Numbered from the stretch's first letter, positions 54,699-63,794 are shown. The stretch is DNA of 64,000 bases from Bradyrhizobium diversitatis (GCF_016031635.1 NZ_JACEGD010000003.1:186001-250000); one strand, 5' to 3'. Made by a program: numbers and translations. Notes: a model not told the origin generated them from the letters alone.

Positions 54699-55253
54699 AT
54701 GTCGAAGCGCATTGCCTATCTCGCTGCCGCCGCCTTCAGCGCCCTCGCCATCACCGCGACCGTCGTCGCGCCGGCCAGCGCCGAGGAGAAGACCGTCATG
54801 GTCGGCGGCGCTGCGATGTTCCCGTCGAAGAACATCGTGCAGAACGCGGTCAACTCGAAGGACCACACCACGCTGGTGGCGGCCGTGAAGGCGGCGGGCC
54901 TGGTGCCGACGCTGGAAAGCAAGGGTCCGTTCACGGTGTTCGCGCCGACCAACGCCGCCTTCGGCAAGCTGCCGGCCGGCACCGTCGACAATCTGGTCAA
55001 GCCCGAGAACAAGGCGACGCTGACCAAGATTCTCACCTACCATGTCGTGCCCGGCAAGCTCGCGGCCTCCGATCTCACCGACGGGAAGAAGATGAAGACC
55101 GCGGAGGGCGAGGAACTGACGGTGAAGAAGATGGACGGCAAGACCTGGATCGTCGATGCCAAGGGCGGCACCTCGATGGTGACGATCTCCAACGTCAACC
55201 AGTCGAACGGCGTGATCCATGTGGTCGACACCGTGCTGATGCCGGCGACGTAA
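54699..55253 (+). CDS. Secreted fasciclin (FAS1) domain protein
   Basis: 184 aa. Signal peptide MSKRIAYLAAAAFSALAITA with cleavage near SAEEK. One FAS1 domain (residues about 45-183): IVQNAVNSKDHTTLVAAVKAAG, GPFTVFAPTNAAFGKLP (H1 motif), LTYHVVPGKLAASDL, NGVIHVVDTVLMP. FAS1 proteins mediate adhesion or cell-wall interactions; in bacteria they often neighbour redox genes. Ends in a clear terminator. Confidence 0.92.
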   Translation: MSKRIAYLAAAAFSALAITATVVAPASAEEKTVMVGGAAMFPSKNIVQNAVNSKDHTTLVAAVKAAGLVPTLESKGPFTVFAPTNAAFGKLPAGTVDNLVKPENKATLTKILTYHVVPGKLAASDLTDGKKMKTAEGEELTVKKMDGKTWIVDAKGGTSMVTISNVNQSNGVIHVVDTVLMPAT

Positions 55254-55300
55254 CACCGCGCGATCCTGTTTCATCCCCGAACAGGGTGCTTTGAGGACGG

Positions 55301-55328
55301 CGAGCCGGGGGTGCCCGGCTCGCCTTTT
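55301..55328 (+). terminator. Rho-independent terminator after the fasciclin gene
   Basis: CGAGCCGGG (55301-55309) pairs with CCCGGCTCG (55314-55322) around a 4-nt loop (GGTG), followed by CC and a T-run (55325-55329). It lies 48 bp after the stop, so it separates the fasciclin gene from the cytochrome b561 gene. Confidence 0.85.
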
Positions 55329-55436
55329 TGTGACCGCAATAGGCTCGCGGCATCGATTCCATGCCGGACAGGGCGTAACGAAAGCGGAAACTTCGGCGTA
55401 TAATTACCATCAGACGATCTTCAGGACGGAACCAGC

Positions 55437-56066
55437 ATGGCGAGTCTCACAGTGACCGACGAGCGGGTCGGGGCCACCCCGGCCAAAGTGATCCAGCCGG
55501 CATGGGTGCGGATCATGCACTGGGTCAACGCGCTTGCCATGATCCTGATGATCCTGTCGGGCTGGCAGATCTACAACGCCTCGCCGCTGTTCGGCTTCAG
55601 CTTCCCGCGCGAATATACGCTTGGCGGCTGGCTCGGCGGCGGCCTGCTCTGGCACTTTGCGGCGATGTGGCTGCTGATGATCAACGGCCTCGCCTATCTC
55701 GTCACCGGTATCGTCACCGGCCGCTTCGCCAAGAAGCTGCTGCCGATCACGGCGTCCGGCGTGCTTCACGACATCAGGGCCGCGCTCACCTTCAAGCTCG
55801 GTCACGACGATCTCACCGTCTACAACTACGTGCAGCGCCTGCTCTACGCCGGCATCATCGTGGTCGGCGTGCTGATCGTGCTGTCGGGGCTTGCGATATG
55901 GAAGCCGGTACAGCTCTATTACCTCGTGATGCTGTTCGGCGATTATCCGGCCGCGCGCTATGTCCACTTCTTCTGCATGGCCGCGATCTGCGCATTCCTC
56001 GTCATCCATGTCCTGCTCGCGCTGCTGGTGCCGAAGAGCCTGCGCGCCATGATCATCGGTCGCTGA
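55437..56066 (+). CDS. Cytochrome b561-type membrane protein
   Basis: 209 aa, four hydrophobic helices with paired histidines for two haems: VRIMHWVNALAMILMIL, LLWHFAAMWLLMI and HFFCMAAICAFLVIHVLLALL. It passes electrons between the quinone pool and a periplasmic partner. The partner is almost certainly the molybdopterin protein encoded 10 bp downstream (shared unit). Confidence 0.88.
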   Translation: MASLTVTDERVGATPAKVIQPAWVRIMHWVNALAMILMILSGWQIYNASPLFGFSFPREYTLGGWLGGGLLWHFAAMWLLMINGLAYLVTGIVTGRFAKKLLPITASGVLHDIRAALTFKLGHDDLTVYNYVQRLLYAGIIVVGVLIVLSGLAIWKPVQLYYLVMLFGDYPAARYVHFFCMAAICAFLVIHVLLALLVPKSLRAMIIGR

Positions 56067-56076
56067 GGAGGAGACT

Positions 56077-56859
56077 ATGGCAAAGCGCTCATTCCTGATC
56101 CCCGGCGTCGACAAGCGGCTCCTGATCAAGGACTCCCTCAAGACGATGCCCGATGTCACCCGCCGCCGCTTCATCGCAGGCGGTGCCAGTCTCGGGGCGC
56201 TGACGCTGCTCACCGGCTGCGACGTCGTCGACTCGTCCTCGGCCGAAACCATGCTCGCCAAGGTCTCGAAGTTCAACGACGCCGTGCAGGCCTGGATGTT
56301 CAATCCGGATGCGCTGGCGCCGACCTTTCCCGAGAGCGCGATCACGAAGCCGTTTCCGTTCAATGCCTATTACGATCTCGACGACGCGCCCGATATCGAC
56401 GGCAAAGACTGGAAGCTCGAGGTGCGCGGTCTCGTCGACAACAAGAAGTCCTGGACGCTGGACGAGCTCTACAAGCTGCCGCAGGTCACGCAGATCACGC
56501 GTCACATCTGCGTCGAGGGCTGGAGTGCGATCGGCAGCTGGACCGGGACGCCCATGCGCGACTTCCTCAAGCTGATCGGCGCCGACACCCGCGCCAAATA
56601 TGTCTGGTTCCAGTGCGCCGACAAGGACGGCTACAACTCGCCGCTCGACATGCGCTCCGCGCTGCATCCGCAGACCCAGATGACATTCAAATATGCGAGC
56701 GAGATCCTGCCGCGCGCCTACGGTTTCCCGATGAAGATCCGCGTGCCGACCAAGCTCGGCTTCAAGAACCCGAAATACGTGGTCTCGATGGAAGTCACCA
56801 ACGACTACAAGGGCGGCTATTGGGAAGACCAGGGGTACAATTCATTTAGTGGAAGCTAA
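56077..56859 (+). CDS. Molybdopterin-dependent oxidoreductase, sulfite oxidase/MsrP-like, Tat exported
   Basis: 260 aa. The N-terminus carries a twin-arginine-like TRRRFIAGGASLGALTLLTGCD, and the cysteine at its end suggests a lipoprotein or signal cleavage. The Mo-cofactor domain includes the cysteine ligand in HICVEGWSAIGSWTGTPM, then WFQCADKDGYNSPLDM. The enzyme probably oxidises sulfite or reduces a methionine-sulfoxide-like substrate in the periplasm with the cytochrome b561 upstream. Which direction it works is not decidable here. Confidence 0.85.
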   Translation: MAKRSFLIPGVDKRLLIKDSLKTMPDVTRRRFIAGGASLGALTLLTGCDVVDSSSAETMLAKVSKFNDAVQAWMFNPDALAPTFPESAITKPFPFNAYYDLDDAPDIDGKDWKLEVRGLVDNKKSWTLDELYKLPQVTQITRHICVEGWSAIGSWTGTPMRDFLKLIGADTRAKYVWFQCADKDGYNSPLDMRSALHPQTQMTFKYASEILPRAYGFPMKIRVPTKLGFKNPKYVVSMEVTNDYKGGYWEDQGYNSFSGS

Positions 56860-56873
56860 CCTCGAACTCCGCT

Positions 56874-56992
56874 GCCGTAGGGTGGATTAGCCGAGCGGCT
56901 GTGCGAAGCGCAGTCGCTTGGCGTAATCCACCATGCTTCAGCGTTCGCCGAACGAAGTTGGTGGATCACGCTTCGCTAATCCACCCTACGGC
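56874..56992. repeat. Palindromic element, copy A of the GTAGGGTGGATTAG family
   Basis: GCCGTAGGGTGGATTAG at the left end and CTAATCCACCCTACGGC at the right end are exact reverse complements. A second copy, with GGGTT in place of GGATT, is at 59562-59680. It separates the sulfite-oxidase-like gene from the convergent MFS gene. Confidence 0.8.
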
Positions 56993-58188
56993 ACCGGTTG
57001 CTTGGCGGGTCCCACCTTCCTTTGGCACAGCGACAGCACCGCCCCGAGCGCCAGCAACCCCGCCGACACGTTCAGCGCGTAGCTCAGGCTCCCCAGCGCA
57101 TCCGTGATCGCGCCGACCACGATCGGCCCCAGCGTCTGGCCGACGCCGAACGAGATCGTCATCGCGGCGATCGCGGTCGGCCACACCTCGGATGGATAGT
57201 TGAAGCGCACGAAGGCCGTGGTCGAGCCGACCACGGCGAAGAAGGCGACGCCGAACACGACGGCGGAGACCGCGAGCCATGCCGGCGAATGCCCGAGGAT
57301 CGGCAGGGCCGCGCCCAGCGCGTTGGTACCGAGGATGATGGCGGTGGCGAGGCCGCCGCGGTCCAGCGCCAGCACGCCGCGCCAGGCCCAGGGCGTGACG
57401 AAGGCGCTCAGCCCGATCAGGCTCCAGAACGCGGCCTGCGCCGCGGCCCCGCCGCCGCCGTCGCGCACATAGGCGATCATGAAGGTCATGTAGGCGATGT
57501 AGCCGGCGCCGAACAGGAAATAGCTGGCGAGGTAGATCAGCACGGGGAGGATCGCGAACGACGCGTGGCTGCCTTCCGAGAAGCGGACGCTGCTCTCGAT
57601 GCGGATCAGGAACAGCGGGATCGTCATCGCGACGGACAGCAGCGTCAGCGCCCACCAGACGATCCACCACGAGCCCGGCCCGAAATATTGCAGCGTGAAC
57701 GGAGCGATCAGGCCGGAGGCGAGAATGCCGATGCCGGGCCCGGCGTAGAACAGGCTCAGCAGGAAATTGGCCCGCGCGGGCTGCGACTGCGCGATGGTGG
57801 CGGCCAGCGCGCCGCCGGCGACGAAGCCGACTGCCGCGCCCAGGCCCAGCACCAGACGGGCCAGGCTCAGCGCAACGAAATTGCCCGATAGGGCGCACGT
57901 CGCGAGCGCGGCGACGCAGGCCAGGGTCCCGCCGCGGATCGCCGCGGACCAGCCGATGCGCTGGATCAGCCGGGACGCCACCAGCGCGCCCACGAGATAG
58001 CCGACGGCGTTGATCGTGTTCATGAAACCGGCGGCCGAATAGGACCAGCCGAGGTCCTCCCGCATGTCGGGCAGCACCAGCGCATAGGCAAAGCGGCCGA
58101 TGCCGAGCCCGACCGTCGCCGCCAGCGACAGGGTCAGGATCAGCCGCGCAGGATGCGGGTTGGGCGTGGGGCGCTCAGGGGCGTGCAA
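56986..58188 (-). CDS. YbfB/YjiJ family MFS transporter
   Basis: 400 aa from a TTG at 58188 (GGAG 6 nt upstream); the longer frame runs into a repeat. Twelve helices in MFS order. Family landmarks: TVGLGIGRFAYALVLPDMREDLGWSYSAAGFMN (residues about 20-52), YLVGALVASRLIQRIG, and FGVGQTLGPIVVGAITDALG near the C-terminus. Substrate unknown; related members include E. coli YjiJ. Starts right after a palindrome. Confidence 0.85.
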   Translation of the reverse strand: MHAPERPTPNPHPARLILTLSLAATVGLGIGRFAYALVLPDMREDLGWSYSAAGFMNTINAVGYLVGALVASRLIQRIGWSAAIRGGTLACVAALATCALSGNFVALSLARLVLGLGAAVGFVAGGALAATIAQSQPARANFLLSLFYAGPGIGILASGLIAPFTLQYFGPGSWWIVWWALTLLSVAMTIPLFLIRIESSVRFSEGSHASFAILPVLIYLASYFLFGAGYIAYMTFMIAYVRDGGGGAAAQAAFWSLIGLSAFVTPWAWRGVLALDRGGLATAIILGTNALGAALPILGHSPAWLAVSAVVFGVAFFAVVGSTTAFVRFNYPSEVWPTAIAAMTISFGVGQTLGPIVVGAITDALGSLSYALNVSAGLLALGAVLSLCQRKVGPAKQPVP

Positions 58189-58297
58189 GGGGTACTCCGG
58201 CGCCGGCACTGTGGCAGGCCCTGCCTGTCTTGCACAGCCGCGCGGCGGCAATGGTGTCTTGCCAAGCGCGCAACGCCGCTCTAGCACTCCGGCCGAA

Positions 58298-58405
58298 CCG
58301 TCATTCCGGGGCGCGCGCAGCGCGAGCCCGGAATCCATTTCACCGCTTGCGCTGTGGCCTGATGGATTCCGGGCTCGCTCGCTTTGCTCGCGCCCCGGAA
58401 TGACG
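58298..58405. repeat. Palindromic element of the CCGTCATTCCGGGGCGCG type
   Basis: CCGTCATTCCGGGGCGCGC and GCGCCCCGGAATGACG are mirrored; inside, GAGCCCGGAATCCAT pairs with ATGGATTCCGGGCTC. It lies between the divergent MFS and leuB genes and may carry part of a promoter region. Confidence 0.75.
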
Positions 58406-58430
58406 AGAGAGGATCGAAAAGGACACGACC

Positions 58431-59543
58431 ATGGCGACCCACAAACTGCTGCTGCTCCCGGGCGACGGTATCGGCCCCGAGGTGATGGGCGAGGTGAAGC
58501 GGCTGATCGACTGGCTCAATGCGGCCGGGATCGCCAAGTTCGAGACCGACACCGGCCTCGTCGGCGGCTCCGCCTATGACGCCCACAAGGTGTCGATCTC
58601 CGAGGGCGACATGGCCAAGGCGAAGGACGCCGACGCCGTGATCTTCGGCGCGGTCGGCGGCCCGAAATGGGATACGGTTCCGTACGAAGTGCGCCCCGAA
58701 GCCGGCCTGCTTCGCCTGCGCAAGGATCTCGCTCTGTTCGCCAACCTGCGTCCCGCAATGTGCTACCCGGCGCTGGCCGATGCCTCCAGCCTGAAGCGCG
58801 AGGCGGTCGAGGGGCTCGACATCATGATCGTGCGCGAGCTCACCGGCGGCGTCTATTTCGGCGAGCCCAAGACCATCACCGATCTCGGCAACGGCCAGAA
58901 GCGCGCCATCGATACCCAGGTCTACGACACCTACGAGATCGAGCGCATCGGCCGCGTTGCCTTCGAGCTTGCCAGGAAGCGCAAGAACAAGGTGACGTCG
59001 ATGGAGAAGCGCAACGTCATGAAGTCGGGCGTGCTCTGGAACGAGGTCATGACGGCGGTTCACAAGCGCGAATATCCCGATGTCACGCTCGAGCATCAGC
59101 TCGCCGATTCCGGCGGCATGATGCTGGTGAAATGGCCGAAGCAGTTCGACGTCATCGTCACCGACAACCTGTTCGGCGACATGCTGTCCGACATCGCGGC
59201 GATGCTGACGGGATCGCTCGGCATGCTGCCCTCGGCCTCGCTCGGCGAGATCGACGTCAAGAGCAAGAAGCGCAAGGCGCTGTACGAGCCCGTGCACGGC
59301 TCCGCGCCCGACATCGCAGGCCAAGGCCTCGCCAATCCGATCGCGATGATCTCGTCCTTCGGCATGGCGCTGCGCTATTCCTTCGACATGGGCGATCTCG
59401 CCGACAAGGTCGATGCCGCGATCGCCGCGGTGCTCGCCAGCGGCCTGCGCACCGCCGACATCAAGTCGGAAGGCACCACGGCTGCTTCCACCACGCAGAT
59501 GGGCGAAGCGATCCTGAAGGAATTGCAGAAGCTGCACGCATAA
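58431..59543 (+). CDS. leuB: 3-isopropylmalate dehydrogenase
   Basis: 370 aa. Start [14 protein letters not shown], substrate region [23 protein letters not shown] (conserved Lys and Arg), and [17 protein letters not shown] with the Mg-binding aspartates, then [20 protein letters not shown] for NAD. It converts 3-isopropylmalate to 2-ketoisocaproate in leucine synthesis. An AAGGA site lies upstream of the ATG. No leuA/leuC/leuD in the window. Confidence 0.97.
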   Translation: MATHKLLLLPGDGIGPEVMGEVKRLIDWLNAAGIAKFETDTGLVGGSAYDAHKVSISEGDMAKAKDADAVIFGAVGGPKWDTVPYEVRPEAGLLRLRKDLALFANLRPAMCYPALADASSLKREAVEGLDIMIVRELTGGVYFGEPKTITDLGNGQKRAIDTQVYDTYEIERIGRVAFELARKRKNKVTSMEKRNVMKSGVLWNEVMTAVHKREYPDVTLEHQLADSGGMMLVKWPKQFDVIVTDNLFGDMLSDIAAMLTGSLGMLPSASLGEIDVKSKKRKALYEPVHGSAPDIAGQGLANPIAMISSFGMALRYSFDMGDLADKVDAAIAAVLASGLRTADIKSEGTTAASTTQMGEAILKELQKLHA

Positions 59544-59561
59544 GGCGGCAAGCACCGCACT

Positions 59562-59680
59562 CGTAGGGTGGGTTAGTCGTGCGGACTGCGCGAAGCGCAG
59601 ACCGCGGGGCGTAACCCACCTCTTCTGTCGCCGCGGCAACTAACGTGGTGGGTTACGCCTTCGGCTAACCCACCCTACGG
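59562..59680. repeat. Palindromic element, copy B of the GTAGGGTGGATTAG family
   Basis: CGTAGGGTGGGTTAG at the left and CTAACCCACCCTACGG at the right are mirrored, with a GGGGCGTAACCCACC/GGTGGGTTACGCCTT pair inside. The related copy is at 56874-56992. Lies between leuB and the hexapeptide acyltransferase. Confidence 0.8.
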
Positions 59681-59702
59681 CACCTGCACTCGGAGTCATC
59701 TC

Positions 59703-60338
59703 ATGGATTCACCCCGCCCCAAGATCGCGGAAACCATCGTCCATGAAACGGTGCGGCTGCGCGAGGCGCAGATCGGGCGCCGTTGCGAGGTGCTCGCGGG
59801 CACGCGCATCGAATATGCCTCGCTCGGCGACTACTCCTATCTGGGCGAGAATTGCGACGTCGCCGACGCGGTGATCGGCAAGTTCACGGCCATCGCCAAC
59901 GCGGTGCGGATCGGCGCGCCCAATCATCCGATGGGCCGGCCGTCCCAGCATCGCTTCACCTATTGCCCCGAATATTACGATGCGAGCGCGACGCGCGACC
60001 GCGACTTCTTCGCGGAGCGCCGCGGCGACCGCGTCATCGTCGGCAACGACGTCTGGATCGGGCACGCCGCAATCCTGCTGCCGGGCGTGAGCGTCGGCGA
60101 CGGCGCGGTGATTGCTGCAGGCGCCGTCGTCAGCCGCGATGTCGAACCCTACACCATCGTCGGCGGCGTTCCCGCGCGCCCCATCCGCAGGCGCTTTGCC
60201 GAGTCCGTCGCGGCAAGCCTGCGCCGGATCGCCTGGTGGGATTGGCCGGATGCGCTCATCTTCGAGCGCCTCGGCGATTTCCGCTCCGAGGCGATCGAGG
60301 AATTTTGCAGGCGTTACGACCCGGCGGCCAACGCGTGA
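59703..60338 (+). CDS. Hexapeptide-repeat (LbH) acetyltransferase, possibly phosphonate-metabolism type
   Basis: 211 aa. Left-handed beta-helix hexapeptide repeats run from about residue 20 to 160: [24 protein letters not shown], then [38 protein letters not shown] and the C-terminal [13 protein letters not shown]. It has the insert with [18 protein letters not shown] seen in phn-cluster hexapeptide transferases, so an acyltransferase in that group is plausible. No phn genes in the window. The acceptor is not evident. Confidence 0.8.
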   Translation: MDSPRPKIAETIVHETVRLREAQIGRRCEVLAGTRIEYASLGDYSYLGENCDVADAVIGKFTAIANAVRIGAPNHPMGRPSQHRFTYCPEYYDASATRDRDFFAERRGDRVIVGNDVWIGHAAILLPGVSVGDGAVIAAGAVVSRDVEPYTIVGGVPARPIRRRFAESVAASLRRIAWWDWPDALIFERLGDFRSEAIEEFCRRYDPAANA

Positions 60339-60365
60339 GGCAGACCATCTCATCACAACAAAAAA

Positions 60366-60390
60366 GGCCGGGCGAGAGCCCGGCCATTTT
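60366..60390. terminator. Bidirectional terminator
   Basis: GGCCGGGC (60366-60373) pairs with GCCCGGCC (60378-60385) with a 4-nt loop, flanked by an A-run before and TTTTG after, so it can terminate both the acyltransferase (plus) and the exported small protein (minus). Confidence 0.85.
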
Positions 60391-60413
60391 GATTCGGGTC
60401 GCCTTGCGTCCGC

Positions 60414-60800
60414 TCAGTACAGCGGGAAGTTCTGCGGATAGCCGCCGACATCGCCTGGCGGCGAGAGCGGCTGGCGATCGATCGGGCGGTTGAGATTCTC
60501 GCGGGCGAAGGACGGATAACCCACGGCCGGCGGGAAGGCGTAGTCGCTGAACTTGCGGTCGCCCGGATTGACCTCGGTGCCGCCATCCAGCCAGGAGCGC
60601 TTGCTCACATAGATGCGGGTGCGGCCCTGCTGATAGACCGCGTTGGGGCCGCTCGGGCCGTAGATGGGCCGGCCGCGATCGTCATAGCGCTGCTTGGACT
60701 TGGTGTCGGCCGAGGCCGGAGTCGCGAACGCGATGGCAATCACGGCGCCCGCCGCAAGCCAGGTCGCCAATTTGTTCGCGGCAGAAAATTTCAAGCTCAT
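60414..60800 (-). CDS. Small exported protein of unknown function
   Basis: 128 aa from the ATG at 60800. Signal peptide around residues 1-30 (KLATWLAAGAVIAIAFATPASA), then a polar, Pro/Gly/Tyr-rich mature part (YDDRGRPIYGPSGPNAVYQQ, FSDYAFPPAVGYPSF). No family recognised; probably a conserved rhizobial periplasmic protein. A perfect TTGAT-N4-ATCAA box lies about 150 bp upstream (60947), so oxygen-responsive control is possible. Confidence 0.6.
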   Translation of the reverse strand: MSLKFSAANKLATWLAAGAVIAIAFATPASADTKSKQRYDDRGRPIYGPSGPNAVYQQGRTRIYVSKRSWLDGGTEVNPGDRKFSDYAFPPAVGYPSFARENLNRPIDRQPLSPPGDVGGYPQNFPLY

Positions 60801-60946
60801 CACGTCCCCTTCAGGCGGCAGGCCGCCAGTCGATTTCACCGCATACTAGCCCGGCGGGGGCGACTGCAACTAGGTCAATTGGGTCACACCAGCGGGGAAT
60901 AATCGTGCGCATCAGCAAAAGTTGCATGCAAACCAGCTACTTGAGC

Positions 60947-60960
60947 TTGATGCTGATCAA
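60947..60960. promoter_or_regulatory. FNR/FixK-type box
   Basis: TTGATGCTGATCAA matches TTGAT-N4-ATCAA exactly, the consensus for FNR/FixK binding. It is centred about 153 bp upstream of the exported protein (start 60800) and overlaps the 3' end of the next gene upstream. A chance match is possible because it partly reads through a stop codon. Confidence 0.35.
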
Positions 60961-61730
60961 AGCGCTCCGCGCAATTGCGCGTTCGCGGCGCCCAGCAGCC
61001 AGTCCGCCGGGCCTGCGGGGTCACAGCGGACGCGTTTCAGCTCGGCATGGGCGAACAATTCCGCCAGCCTGGGCTCGTTGCCCGAGGCCAGCAGCGTCAG
61101 CCGATTCAGCGTGCAGGCGATCGCCACGCGCCGGCTGGGCAGGCTGTCGCCCTGGCAGGTGAAGCCGGAGATCTGGAGCGCCGGCTCCTCACTGCGCTTG
61201 AGGTAGCCGAGACAGGCCTGCGCGCCCTCCATTGTGCCGGTTGGCCGGAACAGGGCGACGGGGCCGAATTTGGTGTCGATCAGGCCGGCCTGCTCGAGCG
61301 CGGTGGCCGCTCCCAAGCCCATCCGGGCGGCGAGATCTGCGGTCGCCGGACGTGTCACGTCGAATTCGGCGCCCTGGCGGTAGATTTCGAGCTCGGCCAC
61401 GGGCCTGCCCGCGTCATCGCTCCAGCGCAGCACGTCCCTGCGACCGCCTTCGGGGTGCCTCAGGATGAGGTAAGATACTGTTTTATCGGAAGAATCGTGT
61501 CGACTGACGGCGAAGGCCGGGTGCGAACGGTCAGCCACGCTCCAGCCCGGTTTCCCGGCCGGCTCGTTGTCGCGCAGATCGGGCAGCTGGCCCAGCGCTG
61601 CGAGGGCGAGGATGGCAAACAGGGCGAGCGCCCCCACATAGGCGAACAGGTGCGCCAGCGTGCCGACGACCTCGTCGGCGAAGGCGAGCAGCGCCAGATG
61701 GATGGCGGTCCGGGTAGGGCTAACGGCCAT
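60957..61730 (-). CDS. Hypothetical membrane-anchored protein
   Basis: 257 aa from the ATG at 61730 (upstream in-frame ATGs exist at 61751 and 61775). One strong hydrophobic helix near residues 25-46 (AHLFAYVGALALFAILALA), then about 200 residues of soluble domain (VSYLILRHPEGGRRDVLRWS; AELEIYRQGAEFDV). Ends with a LNRLTLLASGNEPRLAELFAHAELKR helical stretch. No family recognised. Confidence 0.65.
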   Translation of the reverse strand: MAVSPTRTAIHLALLAFADEVVGTLAHLFAYVGALALFAILALAALGQLPDLRDNEPAGKPGWSVADRSHPAFAVSRHDSSDKTVSYLILRHPEGGRRDVLRWSDDAGRPVAELEIYRQGAEFDVTRPATADLAARMGLGAATALEQAGLIDTKFGPVALFRPTGTMEGAQACLGYLKRSEEPALQISGFTCQGDSLPSRRVAIACTLNRLTLLASGNEPRLAELFAHAELKRVRCDPAGPADWLLGAANAQLRGAL

Positions 61731-61867
61731 GCTGGCCTCAGGCGACTGCATCCACGTCCCTAAGGCATGGTCCAACGTTGTCTTGAGGCCGGTTCTCGCA
61801 TAGAAGCGCTGCTCTTCCTGTTTAAGCGTCAGCTTCAGGAACGGGCTTTTTCATCGGAGAGTGAACG

Positions 61868-62902
61868 ATGGGTTACAAAGTCGCAGTGGTCGGCGCGACC
61901 GGCAATGTCGGACGGGAAATGCTCAACATCCTGGATGAGCGCAAATTTCCCACGGACGAGGTCGTGGCCCTGGCCTCGCGCCGCAGCGTCGGCGTCGAGG
62001 TGTCCTATGGCGACCGCACCCTGAAGGTCAAAGCGCTGGAGCATTACGACTTCTCCGACGTCGACATCTGCCTGATGTCGGCGGGCGGGTCGGTGTCGAA
62101 GGAATGGTCGCCGAAGATCGGCGCCGCCGGCGCCGTCGTGATCGACAATTCCTCGGCCTGGCGCATGGATCCGGACGTGCCGCTGATCGTGCCGGAGGTG
62201 AACGCGGCTGCGACGGAAGGCTTCAAGAAGAAGAACATCATCGCCAACCCGAACTGCTCGACCGCGCAGCTCGTGGTCGCGCTCAAGCCGCTGCACGACA
62301 AGGCCACGATCAAGCGCGTCGTGGTCTCGACCTATCAATCGGTGTCGGGCGCCGGCAAGGACGCGATGGACGAGCTGTTCTCGCAGACCAAGGCCGTCTA
62401 CACCAATGACGAGCTGGTCGCGAAGAAATTCCCCAAGCGCATCGCCTTCAACGTCATCCCCCACATCGATGTCTTCATGGAGGACGGCTACACCAAGGAA
62501 GAGTGGAAGATGATGGCGGAGACCAAGAAGATTCTTGATCCCAAGATCAAGCTTACGGCCACCTGCGTGCGCGTGCCGGTGTTCGTCGGCCACTCCGAGG
62601 CCGTCAACATCGAGTTCGAGAACCCGATCAGCGCGGACGAAGCCCGCAACATCCTGCGCACCTCGCCGGGCTGCCTCGTCATCGACAAGCAGGAGCCCGG
62701 CGGCTACGCCACGCCCTATGAGGCGGCCGGCGAGGATGCCACCTATATCAGCCGCATCCGCGAGGACGCGACCGTGGAGAACGGTCTGGTGCTCTGGTGC
62801 GTGTCGGACAATCTGCGCAAGGGCGCCGCGCTCAATGCGATCCAGATCGCCGAAGTGCTGATCAACCGCAAGCTGATCAGCGCGAAGAAGAAGGCGGCGT
62901 AA
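61868..62902 (+). CDS. asd: Aspartate-semialdehyde dehydrogenase
   Basis: 344 aa, standard length. VAVVGATGNVGREMLNILDER binds NADP, NPNCSTAQLV carries the nucleophile Cys130, and HSEAVNIEFENPISADEA is the His-containing catalytic region. Produces aspartate semialdehyde, the branch point to lysine, threonine and methionine. An AGAG site lies upstream. Single-gene unit. Confidence 0.96.
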   Translation: MGYKVAVVGATGNVGREMLNILDERKFPTDEVVALASRRSVGVEVSYGDRTLKVKALEHYDFSDVDICLMSAGGSVSKEWSPKIGAAGAVVIDNSSAWRMDPDVPLIVPEVNAAATEGFKKKNIIANPNCSTAQLVVALKPLHDKATIKRVVVSTYQSVSGAGKDAMDELFSQTKAVYTNDELVAKKFPKRIAFNVIPHIDVFMEDGYTKEEWKMMAETKKILDPKIKLTATCVRVPVFVGHSEAVNIEFENPISADEARNILRTSPGCLVIDKQEPGGYATPYEAAGEDATYISRIREDATVENGLVLWCVSDNLRKGAALNAIQIAEVLINRKLISAKKKAA

Positions 62903-62929
62903 GCCGCCGCTCGGCGGTCACACCCCTCT

Positions 62930-63115
62930 CGTCGTCCCGGACAAGCGCGCCAAAAGCGCGCGCAGATCCGGGACCCATAGCCACAGGAAGTGGTTTGGCG
63001 AAGAACGTGGTTGTCAGCTCGCACGACAACGTAAGCTTGGGGCTATGGGTCCCGGATCTGCGCTCCGCCCTGGACAACGCTACGCGTTGCCAAGAGCTGC
63101 GCTTGTCCGGGACGG
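62930..63115. repeat. Palindromic element, copy B of the GGGACCCATA family
   Basis: Same layout as 54329-54486: CGTCGTCCCGGACAAGCGCG at the left, CTTGTCCGGGACGG at the right, with GGGACCCATAGCCACAG and GTGGTTTGGCGAAGA inside. Lies between asd and the carbonic anhydrase gene. Confidence 0.8.
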
Positions 63116-63149
63116 CGATCTCGTTTGATGCGGCAGTATACGAAACCGC

Positions 63150-63794
63150 TCAAGCCGCGCTGCGCGCGTTCTTGAATTCCTTCGTCGTCTTGTCCAGCAC
63201 GAACAGCGAGCCCTCCGAGACGCCGAAATAGGCGCCGTGCGTCTGCATCTGGCCGCTCTCAACCGCCTTGCGCACGAACGGGAAGGTCATCAGGTTTTCC
63301 AGGCTGCGGAACACGGCGGCCTTCTCGATGCGCTCGACGAACTGCGCCATGCTCTCGTGCTCGCGCTGCTCGACCACTTCGCCCGGCTTGATGAACATCT
63401 GCATCCACTTGCCGATGAAGTCGCCCGGCGTGAGCGGCTCGATCTTGTCGACGAAGGCGCGGATGCCGCCGCATTGCGCGTGGCCAAGCACCACGATGTG
63501 CTTCACCTTCAGCACCGTCACGGCATATTCCAGCGCCGCCGAGACGCCGTGAGCGGTGCCGTCGGGCTGATACACCGGCACGAGGTTGGCGATGTTGCGG
63601 ACGACGAACAATTCGCCGGGGCCGACGTCGAAGATCACTTCCGGCGAGACGCGGCTGTCGCAGCAGCCGATCACCATCACTTCGGGCGACTGCCCCTTCA
63701 CCGACAGCTCGCGATAGCGGGTCTGCTCGGTCGGCAGCCGCTGGGTGGCGAAGGCCTTGTAGCCTTCCAGCAAATGCTTCGGGAATGTCATCAT
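63150..63794 (-). CDS. Beta-class carbonic anhydrase
   Basis: 214 aa. The zinc ligands are in CCDSRVSPEVIF and in GHAQCGGIRAF; the D-R pair and VVRNIANLVPVY complete the beta-CA motif. It interconverts CO2 and bicarbonate for biosynthesis and pH control. The N-terminus (KHLLEGYKAFATQRLPTEQTRYR) is usual for the family. Single gene. Confidence 0.95.
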   Translation of the reverse strand: MMTFPKHLLEGYKAFATQRLPTEQTRYRELSVKGQSPEVMVIGCCDSRVSPEVIFDVGPGELFVVRNIANLVPVYQPDGTAHGVSAALEYAVTVLKVKHIVVLGHAQCGGIRAFVDKIEPLTPGDFIGKWMQMFIKPGEVVEQREHESMAQFVERIEKAAVFRSLENLMTFPFVRKAVESGQMQTHGAYFGVSEGSLFVLDKTTKEFKNARSAA

